Source: Welwitschia mirabilis (lineage: Eukaryota > Gnetophyta > Gnetopsida > Welwitschiales). From it: a DNA stretch of 64,000 bases. This document shows positions 25,441-37,103 of the stretch, one piece after another. The position numbers and the translations under genes were made by a program. Positions within the stretch are counted from its first letter, which is position 1; every line of letters begins with the position of its first letter. The stretch spans positions 271,246,735-271,310,734 of the forward strand of contig JBOZIK010000001.1 of assembly GCA_051453625.1 (NCBI GenBank). Direction: 5' to 3'. The notes beneath the pieces are model-generated. The model was not told the origin of the DNA and searched no databases. It saw only the letters and a list, made by a program, of their open reading frames with translations.

Positions 25441-25784
25441 TAAAGAATATTTTTTTAAAGGAATTAATAATATGCATCATGGTAATGCACTTAAAGAAAA
25501 ACCTTATTATTTTATTACTATTACCAAAAGAAAAAAAATTTACAAAAAGGAAAATAAATTTAAAAATTTATAATTGTCATTCTTAGTGTCATGTTGACAA
25601 CTGAGGAGATGATAATACTTTTTTTAAGCTATAAAAAATAAAAATTACCAAAGTAAACTTATTAAACTAGAATAAAAATATAATACTATTTTAAATAAAT
25701 AACTTGAATTAAAATCTAAGGCACTTATCTAAGTAGCGATAATCCTTTAGATCCTTATGGCCTTTCACAGTAATGGAGCCAAAA
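25440..25784 (-). other. Leader and primer-binding site next to LTR-5
   Basis: Minus-strand leader of an E-family element truncated at about 25,440. At 25,761-25,784 the minus strand reads TTTTGGCTCCATTACTGTGA right after the LTR edge, matching the tRNA-Asp type primer site (TGGCGCCGTTGCCGG) better than other copies. One palindrome copy lies at 25,586-25,612. The same leader is seen at 50,870-51,060 in E3. Confidence 0.65.
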
Positions 25785-27004
25785 TGTTATGATGTAAATT
25801 TGAGCAATCTTTAAGTCCTAAGGTAAAACCTGTAAATCATAACACTTGCAGAAAATCATACACTAGTATAGATGGGAGTCATGTTGTAATCCCTTAAAGG
25901 CACTTGGATAGCAGTTTGAGAATTTATTTTACAAAGTATTTTTAATCTTTTTCCTTTAGTAAATAAAATTAAGAACAATGTAAATATAATGCAAGATGAA
26001 TGATGATGAAATGGAAATGGATGAATAATGAATCTATTTGCCTACCAATCTTCTTACTAGTAAGATTAGTTCTTAAATTAATTAGGAAGAGCTATTACTT
26101 ATCCCTAACCAACATAAGCTATAAGATATACCAAATAAAATATGAATAAATGTAAATATAGAAATGCAATACAAAATGAAATGAAATGCAAGATCTAACT
26201 AATAATGTTAATCTTAATAAAGGTTTCCCTTATAATCTAGATCAACTATGAAGTTTTCATAAAGTCATAACCAACATAAGTCATAAGGGACAAGCACATA
26301 ATAGAAGTAAAATAGTCCTTTTATTAATCTTGAATGTACATCCACTTATAAATTAGCAACATCTTAATAGAGTATGCATAGCCTAATACCAAGGAAGACT
26401 CCTCTTTATAGCTAAGGATGGATTTCCTGTCTTTTGATCTCCCCTCACAATAATTTCTGATACAAAAGATGAAATTGGAAGTAAAGGCAAAGGGGGTATT
26501 TATAGTTTAAATATTTTAGAATAAAAACCCTAAAATTCAAAGAAGAAATCATAGCAACCCACATGAGGCATGTGACTCCATTACAAACATAATTTATTCT
26601 ATTCATACAAAGTAGTTGTCATCTTGGCTATTGTCTAGATGGCCCTGGGGACAATACCCTATAATAAAAAATGATTCATTAGCTTCTAGCCTTATAGTTA
26701 GCCTCATAGATTTAGTTCATATCAGAATCTTTTCATCTTGGATCCCATCTAGATGACATAGGGGATGACAAGAGTCTTAAGGATTCTATCTAAGAGAATT
26801 AACATCTTCATCATTGGTCTTCTTCTCAAAGTGATAAGTGTCAAAATCTTCCTGAAGTGCCTCCAAATATGTCTAGAATTGCATGTTTCTATGATCATCT
26901 CATCAACTCTCCATAGTCATCATAATTTCATCTAAATATGTCTAAATATCCTATAAAAGTTCTGGAAATACCCCATCAAATACATACAAGTTATCATTGC
27001 AACA
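25785..27004 (-). repeat. LTR-5: 5' LTR of a truncated E-family element
   Basis: Starts TGTTATGATGTAAATTTG and ends ...TTATCATTGCAACA, 1,220 bp, complete. Palindromes lie at 26,617-26,656 and 26,733-26,771. The partner LTR is not in place on the left because the element is cut at about 25,440. It is followed by AATAT (27,005-27,009), which would be its target duplication. Confidence 0.9.
26492..26504 (-). promoter_or_regulatory. TATA box of LTR-5
   Basis: The minus strand reads TATAAATACCCCC, and the same 13 bases occur in LTR-6 at 31,796-31,808. It lies inside the LTR downstream (minus strand) of the two palindromes, as expected for U3 core promoters. Confidence 0.55.
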
Positions 27005-28600
27005 AATATAGTTACTAATGTTGATATAAATCCCCTGTAAAAATATGATGGAAGTTCTATGCCTTTGGATATGAATTACTTTTATAAATCTATAGAGTTA
27101 AGTTTTACATGAAATAGCTCTTAACATATCTAATAAAATTATAGATATTCATTTAACATTAATGTCAACATTTAAAGGTGGAAAGAATGATTCCATTTTA
27201 CATTTAATTTTGTTTGACTTACTTGATAAGTTAAATTATTTTAATACTAAAGCAAAAATATGAAGGTATTTATCTATCTTATTAAATGTAAATGAATTTA
27301 TTTAGTATTTTCAATTACTACATGAAGTACATAGATAGAATTAATAAATAATTTTTTTATAATATATGAACCTAATAGTTTAATAGAAAATCTTAGGGAT
27401 CATATTATGAACATCAAATAAGGAGATCAAAATAATTTGATGAATTTTATGATAGATATTAAACCTATTTACATGATGTATTAATCATGAAATAAATTTA
27501 ATAGAAAAAATCAAAGCATTTTTAAGAGGGACTAGTATCAAAGATTTAGAAAATTTAGAAATATTATGTATAGGAAGTAACAAAAATTAGAATCTTAAAC
27601 TCATACAAAAAGCCTTAATCTAACTCTAAAAATGAACTAAGGATATAAAAGTAAAAAAGGGAATAAGAACATAATCATAGAAGAAAATAAAGAGATCATG
27701 AGATTAAGCAAAAAAGTTACTTACAAAATTATTAAGTTAATAGGTAATAAATTAAAACAAGTTGTATTTTTAACTAAATAAGACAATGATTTATGTAGAT
27801 AGTATGATCAAGGAAGTCATGAATCTAAAAGTTTTATATGATACAATACTTTTACAAAGTGGCTAAATGTTAACCAAGTGAACATCATGATTCTTAATGA
27901 CAGTGAATAATAAAAATTCAAACCAGAATCACCATACCCTTATCAGTGAAGAATTTGAAAGAAAATTGGATAAGACCATTTTCATAATTATGTAGGAAGA
28001 AACCACAATAAAATAATAAGTACTATAAAAATTACAAAAATAAGAAGAAATAGAAAAATAATAATTATATGAGTTTAAAATCTAATAAAGAAAAAACAAA
28101 GTAGAATTTGGAAGGTTAGTAGCTCAACTTAAATCCCCTCTAGAAAGCATTCAAAAAAACTTAAATTTGCTTAAAACTAGATTAGGTAAACCAATTATAT
28201 AAGACTATAAACAAAGAAGAGAAAAATTAGAAATGAAAGTGAGACTTAAAACACTTAATATTATGATGCTACTCTAGAATAATTTAAAAATGGTAATGTA
28301 GGTAATCCTTCATATTGAGAAATATTAGCTAAGAAATGGAATAATAAAAATAATAATAGGAATGAAAAACTAATAAGACTTGTGGTAAATTTAATAAAAT
28401 AATTATAAGAGACATCTATAACTATGCACTTTGTAGATCTCTTTTAAAAGAACTAATAATTTAAGGGCTATAAAGGGTTTACATGCTTAGCCAAGAAGGA
28501 AATCTAAAGGAAAATAGGAACATTAAGACATAGAAGAAACTATAGATAAGTAACCATTCTAAATATCTATTATTATCATAAGATAACCTAAAAGAATCAA
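27005..28600 (+). other. Possible gag of a plus-strand Athila-like element
   Basis: Lies directly upstream of a plus-strand protease and RT, so gag is expected. Open stretches rich in K, N and E occur, but I could not match a gag core or zinc knuckle. Confidence 0.3.
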
Positions 28601-28609
28601 GTATAAAAT

Positions 28610-30425
28610 TCAAGGACTCCTGTTATGAAAATTCAAATTAATTAGGAGTTATTTTTAGCTTTATTAGACATAGGAGCAAGTAGTGATGTAATATCATAAA
28701 CAACATATGAGTAATTAGAAAATGTAGAATTAGATTATTTTAATAGAAGAATATGTCTGCCTGATAAATCTATCATGAAAGTAAAAGGGATAGTAAAACA
28801 TATCATAATTAAAATCCAAGGATTTATTTATCTCATAGATTTAGTATTTTACAAATTAAAATAAGAAAGTAAATCCTATTCTACAATATTACATAAACTT
28901 AATTATCCATGATTGATATAGCTTTATATGTTAGAGAGAAGATTTTAGAAAATAACATGGAAAACTTTAAAAAAAATCCAAATAACTAAATACGATTAAG
29001 ATGTCCAAAGAAAGGAAAATTATGAAAATACTAAGGCTAAATTTTAAAATAATTTAGAAATAACTAAGAAACATGAAGAATATGATTTTGATAACTTACT
29101 TTAAATGGATGTTGAAAAAATGCCACTAAAACTAGAGCTTGAGTACTTGAGGTGAAATCTAATAAACATCTAATAATTAATAGTAGTATTTGGCATTTTT
29201 AGAAGAAGAAAATTGAGGCAAAAATTGGAAAGAACATTAAAGCCCTTTTTTCCTCTTATTTATACATAGAAAAAATCATCCTAATATTTTTTAATATAAA
29301 ATTTACTTAGATGTATTTATTAAATCTAAAAGATAACCTAAAGGAAGAACAAATCCAAACATGTAAAACATTATAAAGGATGAAATAGAAAATATGCTAA
29401 AAGCCATATTTATTTATTTTATTTTCAATTATAATTAGATAATTCCTCCCATATTATAATTAAATAGTTATTTATTTTATTTTATTTTATTTTATTTTAG
29501 GATGTTAAATGCATCTACATATAAAGATCGTCTTCTTCAATAATTTGTAAATTAAGTTTTAGATAGGATAGTAAGGCATCAATGTTATAGTCTTATAGAT
29601 GATTATAGTGAATATTATTAGGTTCCTATTATTGCTAAAAATCATGCAAAAACTATCTTTACATATCATTAGGAAACCTTTTTTATAAAGTTTTATCATT
29701 TAAATTATGTAATGCTTCTACCACATTCCAAAGGTTAGAATACTATATATTTTGATACATTAGAAAATCAATAGAAGTATTCATGAATAACTTCTCAAAC
29801 TTTGAGAAAGACTCTAACTATTTCTTAGATAGATTCAAAAAATTTCTAAAAAGATATGAAGAGAAGAAACTTAAACTAAGTTGGTCAAAAAGCTTTCTAA
29901 TGATGGAACAAGGAATAATATTAGGTCATAATATTTTAAAGAGAGGTATTAAAAATAATGAAAATGAAGTTAAAGTAATTCAAGCTTTATAATATCCCAC
30001 TAATACAAAAGATTTATTATTGTTCTTAGAACATGCAGGTTATTATAGGAGGTTTATTATAACTTCACTAAAATATTTCTCTTTTAAATAAACTATTACA
30101 GAAAGATGTGAAATACAAATGGATAGATAATTATTAAGAATAATTTAAAGAATTAAAATTTATAGAATCAACTATACTTTAGGAATCAAATTGGAATTTA
30201 GTTTATCATATTATGATTGATGCTTCTAATATAGAAAGGTAAGGTTTTCTAGGACAAAATGATGAAATTAGAAAAACTTGTGCTATTTTTTACATAAGTA
30301 AAAGTTTTAAGTTTACTTAAATAAATTATATAGTAATATAAATATAAATGTTATCCATTATTTTTACTTTTGAAAAACTTAGGCATTACATCTTAAATTA
30401 TTAAGTAAAGGTTTAAACTAATTAG
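28610..30425 (+). pseudogene. Ty3/gypsy (Athila/Tat type) protease, RT, RNase H start
   Basis: Plus-strand pol. The protease motif is ALLDIGASSDVIS at 28,652-28,698 with LPDKSIMKVKGIVKH after it (family L.LADRSIK.P.G.). RT follows with KMLNASTYKDRLL (29,500-29,540; family RKLNAATRKDHFPLPF), YSLIDDYSEYY (catalytic Asp region, family Y.FLDGYSGYNQI), and an open piece 29,783-29,992 with MNNFSNFEKDSNYFL (family MDDFSVFG.SFD.CL; the catalytic YMDD-like MDD reads MNN), LSWSKSFLMMEQGIILGH and LEHAGYYRRFI (30,025-30,060). RNase H begins near 30,180. It stops abruptly at ~30,430. The RT active-site Asp pair is lost, so it is dead. Confidence 0.85.
29460..29501. repeat. (TTTTA)n microsatellite
   Basis: About seven units of TTTTA/TTTAT in tandem, inside the RT pseudogene between the PR and RT core parts. 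Confidence 0.8.
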
Positions 30426-30469
30426 CCTCTAAGAATAATCTTGTTGAGATAACCTGGAGCTCTACTAGG

Positions 30470-31406
30470 GTCTTAGAGCTCTGTTAGGGTTCAATAGATC
30501 TGGAGCACAGGAGAATGTGAGGTTTAAAGGACTACAGATTAGTAGGAGTAGTTTTTCTACCTAGTCATGGAGTGTGGGAACTATTTCAATAGTCAAACAA
30601 TCCTTCTATGGGTAAGTTGTGGAATTTTTTTGATTCTTAGTTCTGATCCATGTTTAGGGTTTTTTCAAGGGATTTGGACCCAACATGAAGAAGACTTAGT
30701 TCTCTAAGAAAGCAAAATCCTGAGTTTTAAACATTAATGAAGATGTTTGCTATGAGATTGAGAAGAAGCATAGGTATAGTCTAATCTAGAAGCTCATGTC
30801 ATCTAGTCCACGCCCAAGGCTATATCAAATCCATGAATGGGTGGTCGTAAAGGATGAGAGTTAATAAATTTAATGTTATTACTATGCTAGAAGGGTTGGT
30901 ATTATTCCAGTTAGATGACAAATGAGATCAGGATAAAATAATTACAAGAGGACCTTAGTTCTTTGGAGTTCAGGGTCTTGCCCTAGCTAAATGGATGTCG
31001 AGGGTATAATCAAACCCAAATCTATTTAAGAGGTTTCCGATTTAAATTTGAATCCAAAAGTTTCTCTTAGAGTTTTGGGATAAAGATCTCTTAAAGAAAA
31101 TAACTACTTAGTTTAATGAACTTATCAAACTAAATAGAATTACTATCAAATAGATAAGATTAGTTTTGGCTAGATTTTATATTTGGATAATCCTGGAGAA
31201 CACAAAGGATATTTAATCCATGAAACTTATATCTAAATGAGATATTTATAAACTTGATATTACTTACAAGAACTTTTTAATTCCTTGTAGGATTTGTAAA
31301 AAATCAGGGTACATTTTGAAGAGATGTTCTCCTCTTAAAAAAGAATGTTCACATTATGGTAGAATGGGTCATTTAAGAGAAGAATGTAGAAAATGATTAG
31401 TAGACA
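30470..31406 (+). pseudogene. DUF4283/CCHC zinc-knuckle protein (LINE ORF1-like)
   Basis: Plus strand. It shows the plant DUF4283 pattern: VLFQLDDK (30,895-30,925), DQDKIITRGP*FFGVQGLAL (family D...RVL.GGPW.F....L.L), KFLLEFWDKDLLKK (family ...VWVR...LP...), then LARFYIWIILENTKDI (family A..CVEIDLSKPLP). Two knuckles follow: CRICKKSGYILKRC (31,289-31,330; His to Tyr) and CSHYGRMGHLREEC (31,349-31,390; second Cys to Tyr). Such proteins are found in plant LINE ORF1 and related retroelement genes and bind nucleic acid. The junction with the Athila RT is at ~30,430; the right side runs into an N-gap. Base composition is less AT-rich than its neighbours. Confidence 0.7.
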
Positions 31407-31420
31407 TTAAGGAAAAGCAA

Positions 31421-31520
31421 NNNNNNNNNNNNNNNNNNNNNNNNNNNNNNNNNNNNNNNNNNNNNNNNNNNNNNNNNNNNNNNNNNNNNNNNNNNNNNNN
31501 NNNNNNNNNNNNNNNNNNNN
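31421..31520. other. Assembly gap (100 N)
   Basis: It separates the DUF4283 gene fragment from the middle of LTR-6. The missing left part of LTR-6 and its element may be in this gap. Confidence 0.95.
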
Positions 31521-32310
31521 TTGCCCTTATGATCTAGATAAATTATGAAGCTATCATCAAATCATAATCAACTTAAACCATAAGGGAGATTCACATAATA
31601 TAAGTAAAAAGAGCTCTTGAATTAATAATCAATTTAACATCCACTTACAGCAAAGTAGTAACACCTCAATAGAGGATACTCATGTCAAAACCAAGGAGAT
31701 CTTCTCTCTATAGCTAATGGATGGATCTCTTATCCTTTAATATTCCATCATAAGAATATCTAGTATAAAAGATCAAATTTAAAGTGAAACAAAAAGGGGG
31801 TATTTATAGTTTTACATTGAAGTTCTAAAAGTAAAATCCTAAAAGTGGGAGAAGAAATCCTAGCAATCCACATGGGCCATTATGACCTGTTTATAAAGAT
31901 AATTCTTTCTATCTATATAAAATAGTTATTGTTTTAACTATCATAGGTATGATAGTAATGAGGATACTCTATAAGAAGGGGTGATCCATTAGCCCTATAG
32001 TCAACTCTACAGCTTTAGTTCATGTCAGCAGTAGTATTGTCTTGACTATTATAAGGATGACAAAGGGATGATAGGCATTTCTATCTTTTTAGATTAAGAG
32101 AAATTAGTATTCTATATTATTAATCTTTCATTTAAGGCATGAAGTACTAAAATAAGCCTAATATTCCTTCAAATATGCCAAGAATTGCATGTTTTAGTGA
32201 TTATCCTGTCAATTCTTTATAATTATCAAAATTACATCTAAAATTGTATAAATGTTACACAAAAGTACTTAAAATATCTCATCTAAATCCTACAAATTGA
32301 TATTATAATA
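31521..32310 (-). repeat. LTR-6: partial E-family LTR
   Basis: Aligns with LTR-5 from about 26,222 to its right end. The end is decayed to GATATTATAATA (from GGCATTGTAACA). Palindromes lie at 31,929-31,968 and 32,038-32,076. Its right neighbour is the middle of a copia LTR, so this element inserted into copia C3's 3' LTR. Confidence 0.85.
31796..31808 (-). promoter_or_regulatory. TATA box of LTR-6
   Basis: TATAAATACCCCC on the minus strand, identical to the site in LTR-5. Confidence 0.55.
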
Positions 32311-32742
32311 AATATACTTTTATTTTAACTTGATCACATGATATTTCTCATGATATTTCCTATAATCTTTGAATCTTAAAGATTTTTCTGACAAAGTATG
32401 ATATGAAATGGAGAATGAAGCTTATTCAAGCTTAAAGAAATTGCAATAATGAAGAATCTAAGCTTATCTGAGTCTTTCAAGAATGAAATAAAGCATTAGA
32501 ATAAGATGAAGCATTAAGAAAACATTAAACATTAGATCTAGCACAAATTATCAAGCATTTCATTCTTCTCTTCATTTGGCTACATTAATTAAGTATTTTA
32601 TAGAGGGAATTTGAAAGTATTTCTATTTTCTAATCCATGTGAAATATGGTTCCTTTACAAGACAAATTACAGCTCTCTAAAAGACAACTGACTACAATAT
32701 AAGAAATGTGATGTGTCCACATCAGACCACATTATATCAACA
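32311..32742 (-). repeat. C3 3' LTR, truncated
   Basis: Homologous to the last ~650 bp of the right LTR (37,704-38,350). It ends ...ATTATATCAACA. The minus strand has AAAAAAGGGAT just before the LTR start (32,743-32,755), the polypurine tract position. Truncated on the left at the LTR-6 edge. Confidence 0.8.
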
Positions 32743-32854
32743 ATCCCTTTTTTGGAATGATGTGGAAATTAGATGTTGGAGATACAAAAATCATATTTGA
32801 CTTGATGATGAAATATTCCATCTTTCATATTAGTAGCTTCTTTGTCAACATATT

Positions 32855-34377
32855 AGTAACTTATTCATTCATAGAAACATGCTTAGGCATGATCACTTCC
32901 TCCTTCACCTTGTCTTTAATGAAATAATATTTGATTTTAATGTATTTACTCTTCTTGTGAAGAGTGTGTTTTTGAGAAAGCATTATGGCTAGCATGTTAT
33001 CAACAAACATATCAATTGGTATCTTTTCTTTCACTATAATTATTTGAATAATTTCAAAATCCATAATACATGTTAAAGAGAGTTAGCCATGGAAATATAT
33101 TTAGCTTTAATAGATGAAATAGAGACACACATTTATTTCTTTGACTTCCAATAAAGTGGATTTCTTTCTTGAAATATAATAGTACTAGAAGTGGATTTTA
33201 TATTCTTAATGGATCTACTCCAATTAGCATCATAATAGAAATTAATATCTCCATTTCCTTTTTTAAATTTAATCCCAAGTGTAAGTGTGCTAAGGACATA
33301 CCTCATGAGATTTTTCAAAGTAACAAGATGGTTTTCCCTTGGTTCAATCATATATCTTGACATAAATAACGTTGAAAATTCAATATTAGGTCTTATATGA
33401 CATAAACATCTCAAGGATCCTATCATGGATCTAAAAGGATAAGAATCTATCCTTCTTAAAGAATTTTTCCTTTTAATTTTAAGATTTTGAGGTAGTGGAT
33501 TGGCAGTTGATTTTGCTTCAAGAAACTCATATTTTTCCATGATGGCTTATGAAAATTTTGATTGGTGTATAATCATGGATTATTTGGCTTAATAAACTAG
33601 AATATCCAAAAAATATTTAAAAATACCAAGATCTTTCATTTAAAACTCAATTTGCATTTCCACCTTAAAGTTTTCAATCATTTTCTTACATGTAGCAAAG
33701 AATACTATATCATTAACATAAAGAGATATCATAATGAAATGATCATTAAAGTGTTTGAGATATAAAGTAGGCTCTAAAATACATGCTTTATATTCTTTTT
33801 AATTAAGTAATAATTTATTATTATAAACTAAGTTCTTATAGCTTGCTTGAGACCATAAGGATCTTTTTGAAGTTTGCATATTGTGTTTTCGTGACCTTCA
33901 ATAATAAAACCTTTAGGATATAAAATGTGTACTTCTTCTTATATATTACTATTTAAAAATGCACTATCTACATTCATTTGATGTAAAAAAATAATTTCCA
34001 TTGATTTCTTAAGAATTCATTAGTTTTATGATATCAAACTTGACAACTAGTACAAACATTTCTTCATAATCATTGTGCTTCTTGGGCTTGTAGCTTCTAG
34101 TAATCAGCATTTATTTTTAACTTGTAATAATACATTTTTCATTTGTTTTTGTTTTAAAGATCCATTTTGAGTTAATNNNNNNNNNNNNNNNNNNNNNNNN
34201 NNNNNNNNNNNNNNNNNNNNNNNNNNNNNNNNNNNNNNNNNNNNNNNCCATTACTTCTTTCCAAATTGAAGATTGAAGAGGTTGATCAACTGATTTTGGT
34301 TCATCAATTAAGGTCGAATATGATACATGAGATGTGTTCATGCTTTTTATAAATCTTCTTTGAAAATTTATGCTCAA
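32855..34377 (-). pseudogene. C3 reverse transcriptase and RNase H
   Basis: Minus strand. RT begins near 34,260 with a W.EVM segment (interrupted by a 71-N gap at 34,177-34,247) and INSKWIFKTK (family GCKWVFK.K). YVNDIVFF lies at 33,700-33,721 (catalytic YVDD reads YVND). An open stretch at 33,133-33,540 has PFRSMIGSLRCLCHIRPNIE (family Y.R.IGSL.YLC.TRPDI), LMRYVLSTLTLG and RNase H motifs YDANWSR and STSSTIIF. The tail at 32,861-33,064 has VDNMLAIMLSQKHTLH and KYIKIKYYFIKD (family VDN.SAI.L.KNP..H.R.KHI...YHFIR). The second catalytic Asp is missing. Confidence 0.9.
34177..34247. other. Assembly gap (71 N)
   Basis: Lies inside the RT of C3. Unlike most gaps here it is not exactly 100 N, so it may be a sized gap. 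Confidence 0.95.
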
Positions 34378-34380
34378 AAT

Positions 34381-35250
34381 TTAAGAACATGAATGATCTT
34401 CAACAATTATTGATGGCCTAGATGGGTGAAAAATAATGGATGGATCACCAACATTATCTTTGTCATAAGAGAAGTGTGCTAAATCAAATTTTGATTCATT
34501 AAACTTGATATCTATAGAAATGAAATATCTTATACTAATGGGTTTAAAACATCTATACCCACAATATTTAACATCATATCCAACAAAATTGTACTTCCTA
34601 CTTCTAACATCAAGTTTAGATGTCAATTGATTGGATATGTGTAACTAACACATACAACCAAAAATTTTCAAATGAGATGAATTTGGAACTCTCTTAAAAA
34701 TTAGCTCATATGAAGTTTTACCTAGATTTTATAAATTTAAAACCAAGTTAAAAATATTTATATCTATAGTAATAGCCTCAATCTAATGAGAATTAGGCAA
34801 TGTGCTTTATGTTAATAAGCAATGTCCCATCTCTTGTATGACATCATTTTTTCTTTTAGCTATGCCATTACTTTATGGAGAATAACCACATGTTGTTTAA
34901 TTTAAAATTTCATAAACATCACAAAATTGATTGAAATAATTATTCATAGATTCACTTCTTTATCATTCTAATGAATTTTATTTTTTATTTAAATTGATTT
35001 TCAACATTTGATTTGAAATATTTAAAAGTAGATAGTGCTTCGTCTTTAGATTGGAGGAGATAAGATCAAGTGTACCTAGAAAAATAATCAACAATCACTA
35101 TAAAATATTTTAAACTCTTCATTATGAATTTATCCATTAGACTAACCAAATCCATGTGCACCAACTCAAGTATCATAGTTTTTCTCTCCATAATGGCATT
35201 TTGTGGATTAGCCTTTTACTTGGCCTTCATGCTTGTTTCACAAATTGTAG
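34381..35250 (-). pseudogene. C3 integrase and linker
   Basis: Minus strand. Zinc-binding end CDACETSMKAK near 35,190-35,240, then LVHMDLVSLM and KYFIVIVDYFSRYT near 35,080-35,160 (family LVHTDLCGPM / YFL.FVDD.SR..WVYFL; the DD catalytic region). C-terminal segment in the open piece 34,381-34,626: KLDVRSRKYNFVGYD and KPISIRYFISIDIKFNE (family KLD..S.KC.F.GY......Y.P...K...SRDV.F.E). It would join cDNA to host DNA. Broken by stops. Confidence 0.85.
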
Positions 35251-35639
35251 TAGGTATTTCTTAATATTTAATACCTAACACACTTTAATATTTTAACATA
35301 CTCATGACATTTATGTAGGAATAATTCCCTAATCTAATGTCCCATAGAATAGAAGGATTTTAATCATAACAGACATTGATATAAGTTCTGAATTTGTACC
35401 TAATGTACCATCTTTCATGGAAACCAATGCATAGATTTTATTTGACATTATTTAAAGAATAATTAATAATATTATCTCATTATTTATGGTATAGGAATTA
35501 TCATCAAACATAACTTTGTTTGAACCTTCTTCAACTAAAAGTAATAAGTTAGAAAGCTGGGAACATGAAAAACATCTTGAACATTAATCCATCTTTCATC
35601 TTGAAGATTTATTTAACATATCTTATGTCTTCACTTTAG

Positions 35640-37020
35640 AAAATGTACCATTACCAACTTTGATGAGTTCCAATGTAGTGGTTCTATAATTGATAAATAA
35701 ATTTTTATTTAGAATCATATGGTTTGAACAACCACTATTCATAATCTATGTAAAAGAACCAATATTTTTTATAGAAATTAAGGATAAATAGTTTGTTGTC
35801 CATACTTCAACTTGCTTTTCTTTCTCAATTTTTTGTTGAGAAGTAAATGGTTTACATTATTCAATAGGTTTTATGAAGCATGTTTAGTTAAAATGGTGTG
35901 GAAAGCCAACTTTCCACCAACATTTATCTTTAATATGATATTACTTTTTGCAAGTTTTGCATCATAGTTCATATTTCTTTATGCCTTCTTTGGATTATTA
36001 ATTTTGGTATCTATTTTGGAAGTAATTACCTCTTCCTCTTTNNNNNNNNNNNNNNNNNNNNNNNNNNNNNNNNNNNNNNNNNNNNNNNNNNNNNNNNNNN
36101 NNNNNNNNNNNNNNNNNNNNNNNNNNNNNNNNNNNNNNNNNTGGTATCTATTTTGGAAGTAATTACCTCTTCCTCTTTGACCATAAAATATGTTACTTCT
36201 TTTAGATGATCCTCTTCCTCTTTGAGAATCTCTAAAGTTTTATCACCTTTCTTAATTTTGAGAAAAATTGGAGATTTAATTATTTCTTCCTTGATTTTGA
36301 TAATTTTGTCTTTTTCTTCCTCTAGAAAATATACTACTTCTTCTTTTTCCTACTTTTTGAGACTTTGTAAAATAGGTCTGATCATGTAAAGATACTTTAT
36401 TTTCTAAATATTCCAATGTTCTTATATGAGCAACCAATGCATCAACCATTAAAGCACTAAGATCTTTTATTTAAATCAAAGTAATCATCAAACTCTTATA
36501 TTTAGCATAATTATAGAGAACTCAAACTATTATATCTATCTTTTTTCTTTCAGTGAATCCACAATTATATTCATCAATATTTCTAACTTTTTGATACATT
36601 CTTTGAAAGAAAAGTTTTAATGGACTTACCTCTTATGATGTGGAGATTTTCAAATTTTAATGAATACTTTAATTGTTTGATTTGCATGTTTTCTTGGTTG
36701 CATCTAAATTCATTTTTGAGTTGATCCCAATAAATCTTTGTATTTCTTTTTCTTATGATTCTAGCTCCAATACCTTTACTTTTAGATGTGAAAATGATCA
36801 TCTTGGTTTATTTATTATGCCTTTTTTCTAATTCATATTTTATTTTTTGATCTTTATTCAAGACATTAGGATTTAGAGGATTAAAGAAACCATTCTCAAC
36901 TACATCACAACATTCATTTAATTTAAGTAATTTCTTCCTCAATTAATACTAATAAGTAAAATCCTAACTTCCATTAAAGATGATTGAAAACCTATAAATC
37001 TCCCTTGACATGTTAAAATT
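35640..37020 (-). pseudogene. C3 gag and protease
   Basis: Minus strand. The gag N-terminus reads MSREIYRFSIIFNGS near 36,975-37,020 (family L.G.NY..W), then CCDVVENGF and WDQLKNEF (36,700-36,735; family AWD.LK.EF.G). The zinc knuckle CKTCKK*YHIKDKC lies at 35,918-35,959. The protease motif IMNSGCSNHM at 35,715-35,746 corresponds to LIDSGCSNHM, with the catalytic Asp changed to Asn. A 100-N gap (36,042-36,141) lies between gag core and knuckle. Start chosen at the first Met upstream of the conserved gag segment, about 80 bp inside the primer site. Confidence 0.85.
36042..36141. other. Assembly gap (100 N) with duplicated flanks
   Basis: The 37 bases before the gap, beginning TGGTATCTATTTTGG, are repeated exactly after it. 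Probably an unmerged contig overlap inside the C3 gag. Confidence 0.9.
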
Positions 37021-37086
37021 AAGAAAAAAATAACCTTTGTAATCTTTAAGTATGATCTTCTATAGATATATCTACCTATATCGTCT

Positions 37087-37101
37087 ACTCTAATACCACT
37101 T
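37087..37101 (-). other. C3 primer-binding site (initiator tRNA-Met)
   Basis: The minus strand reads GTGGTATTAGAGTAGA next to the LTR edge. This is the plant initiator tRNA-Met primer site TGGTATCAGAGC with one or two C-to-T changes. Confidence 0.75.
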
Positions 37102-37103
37102 TC

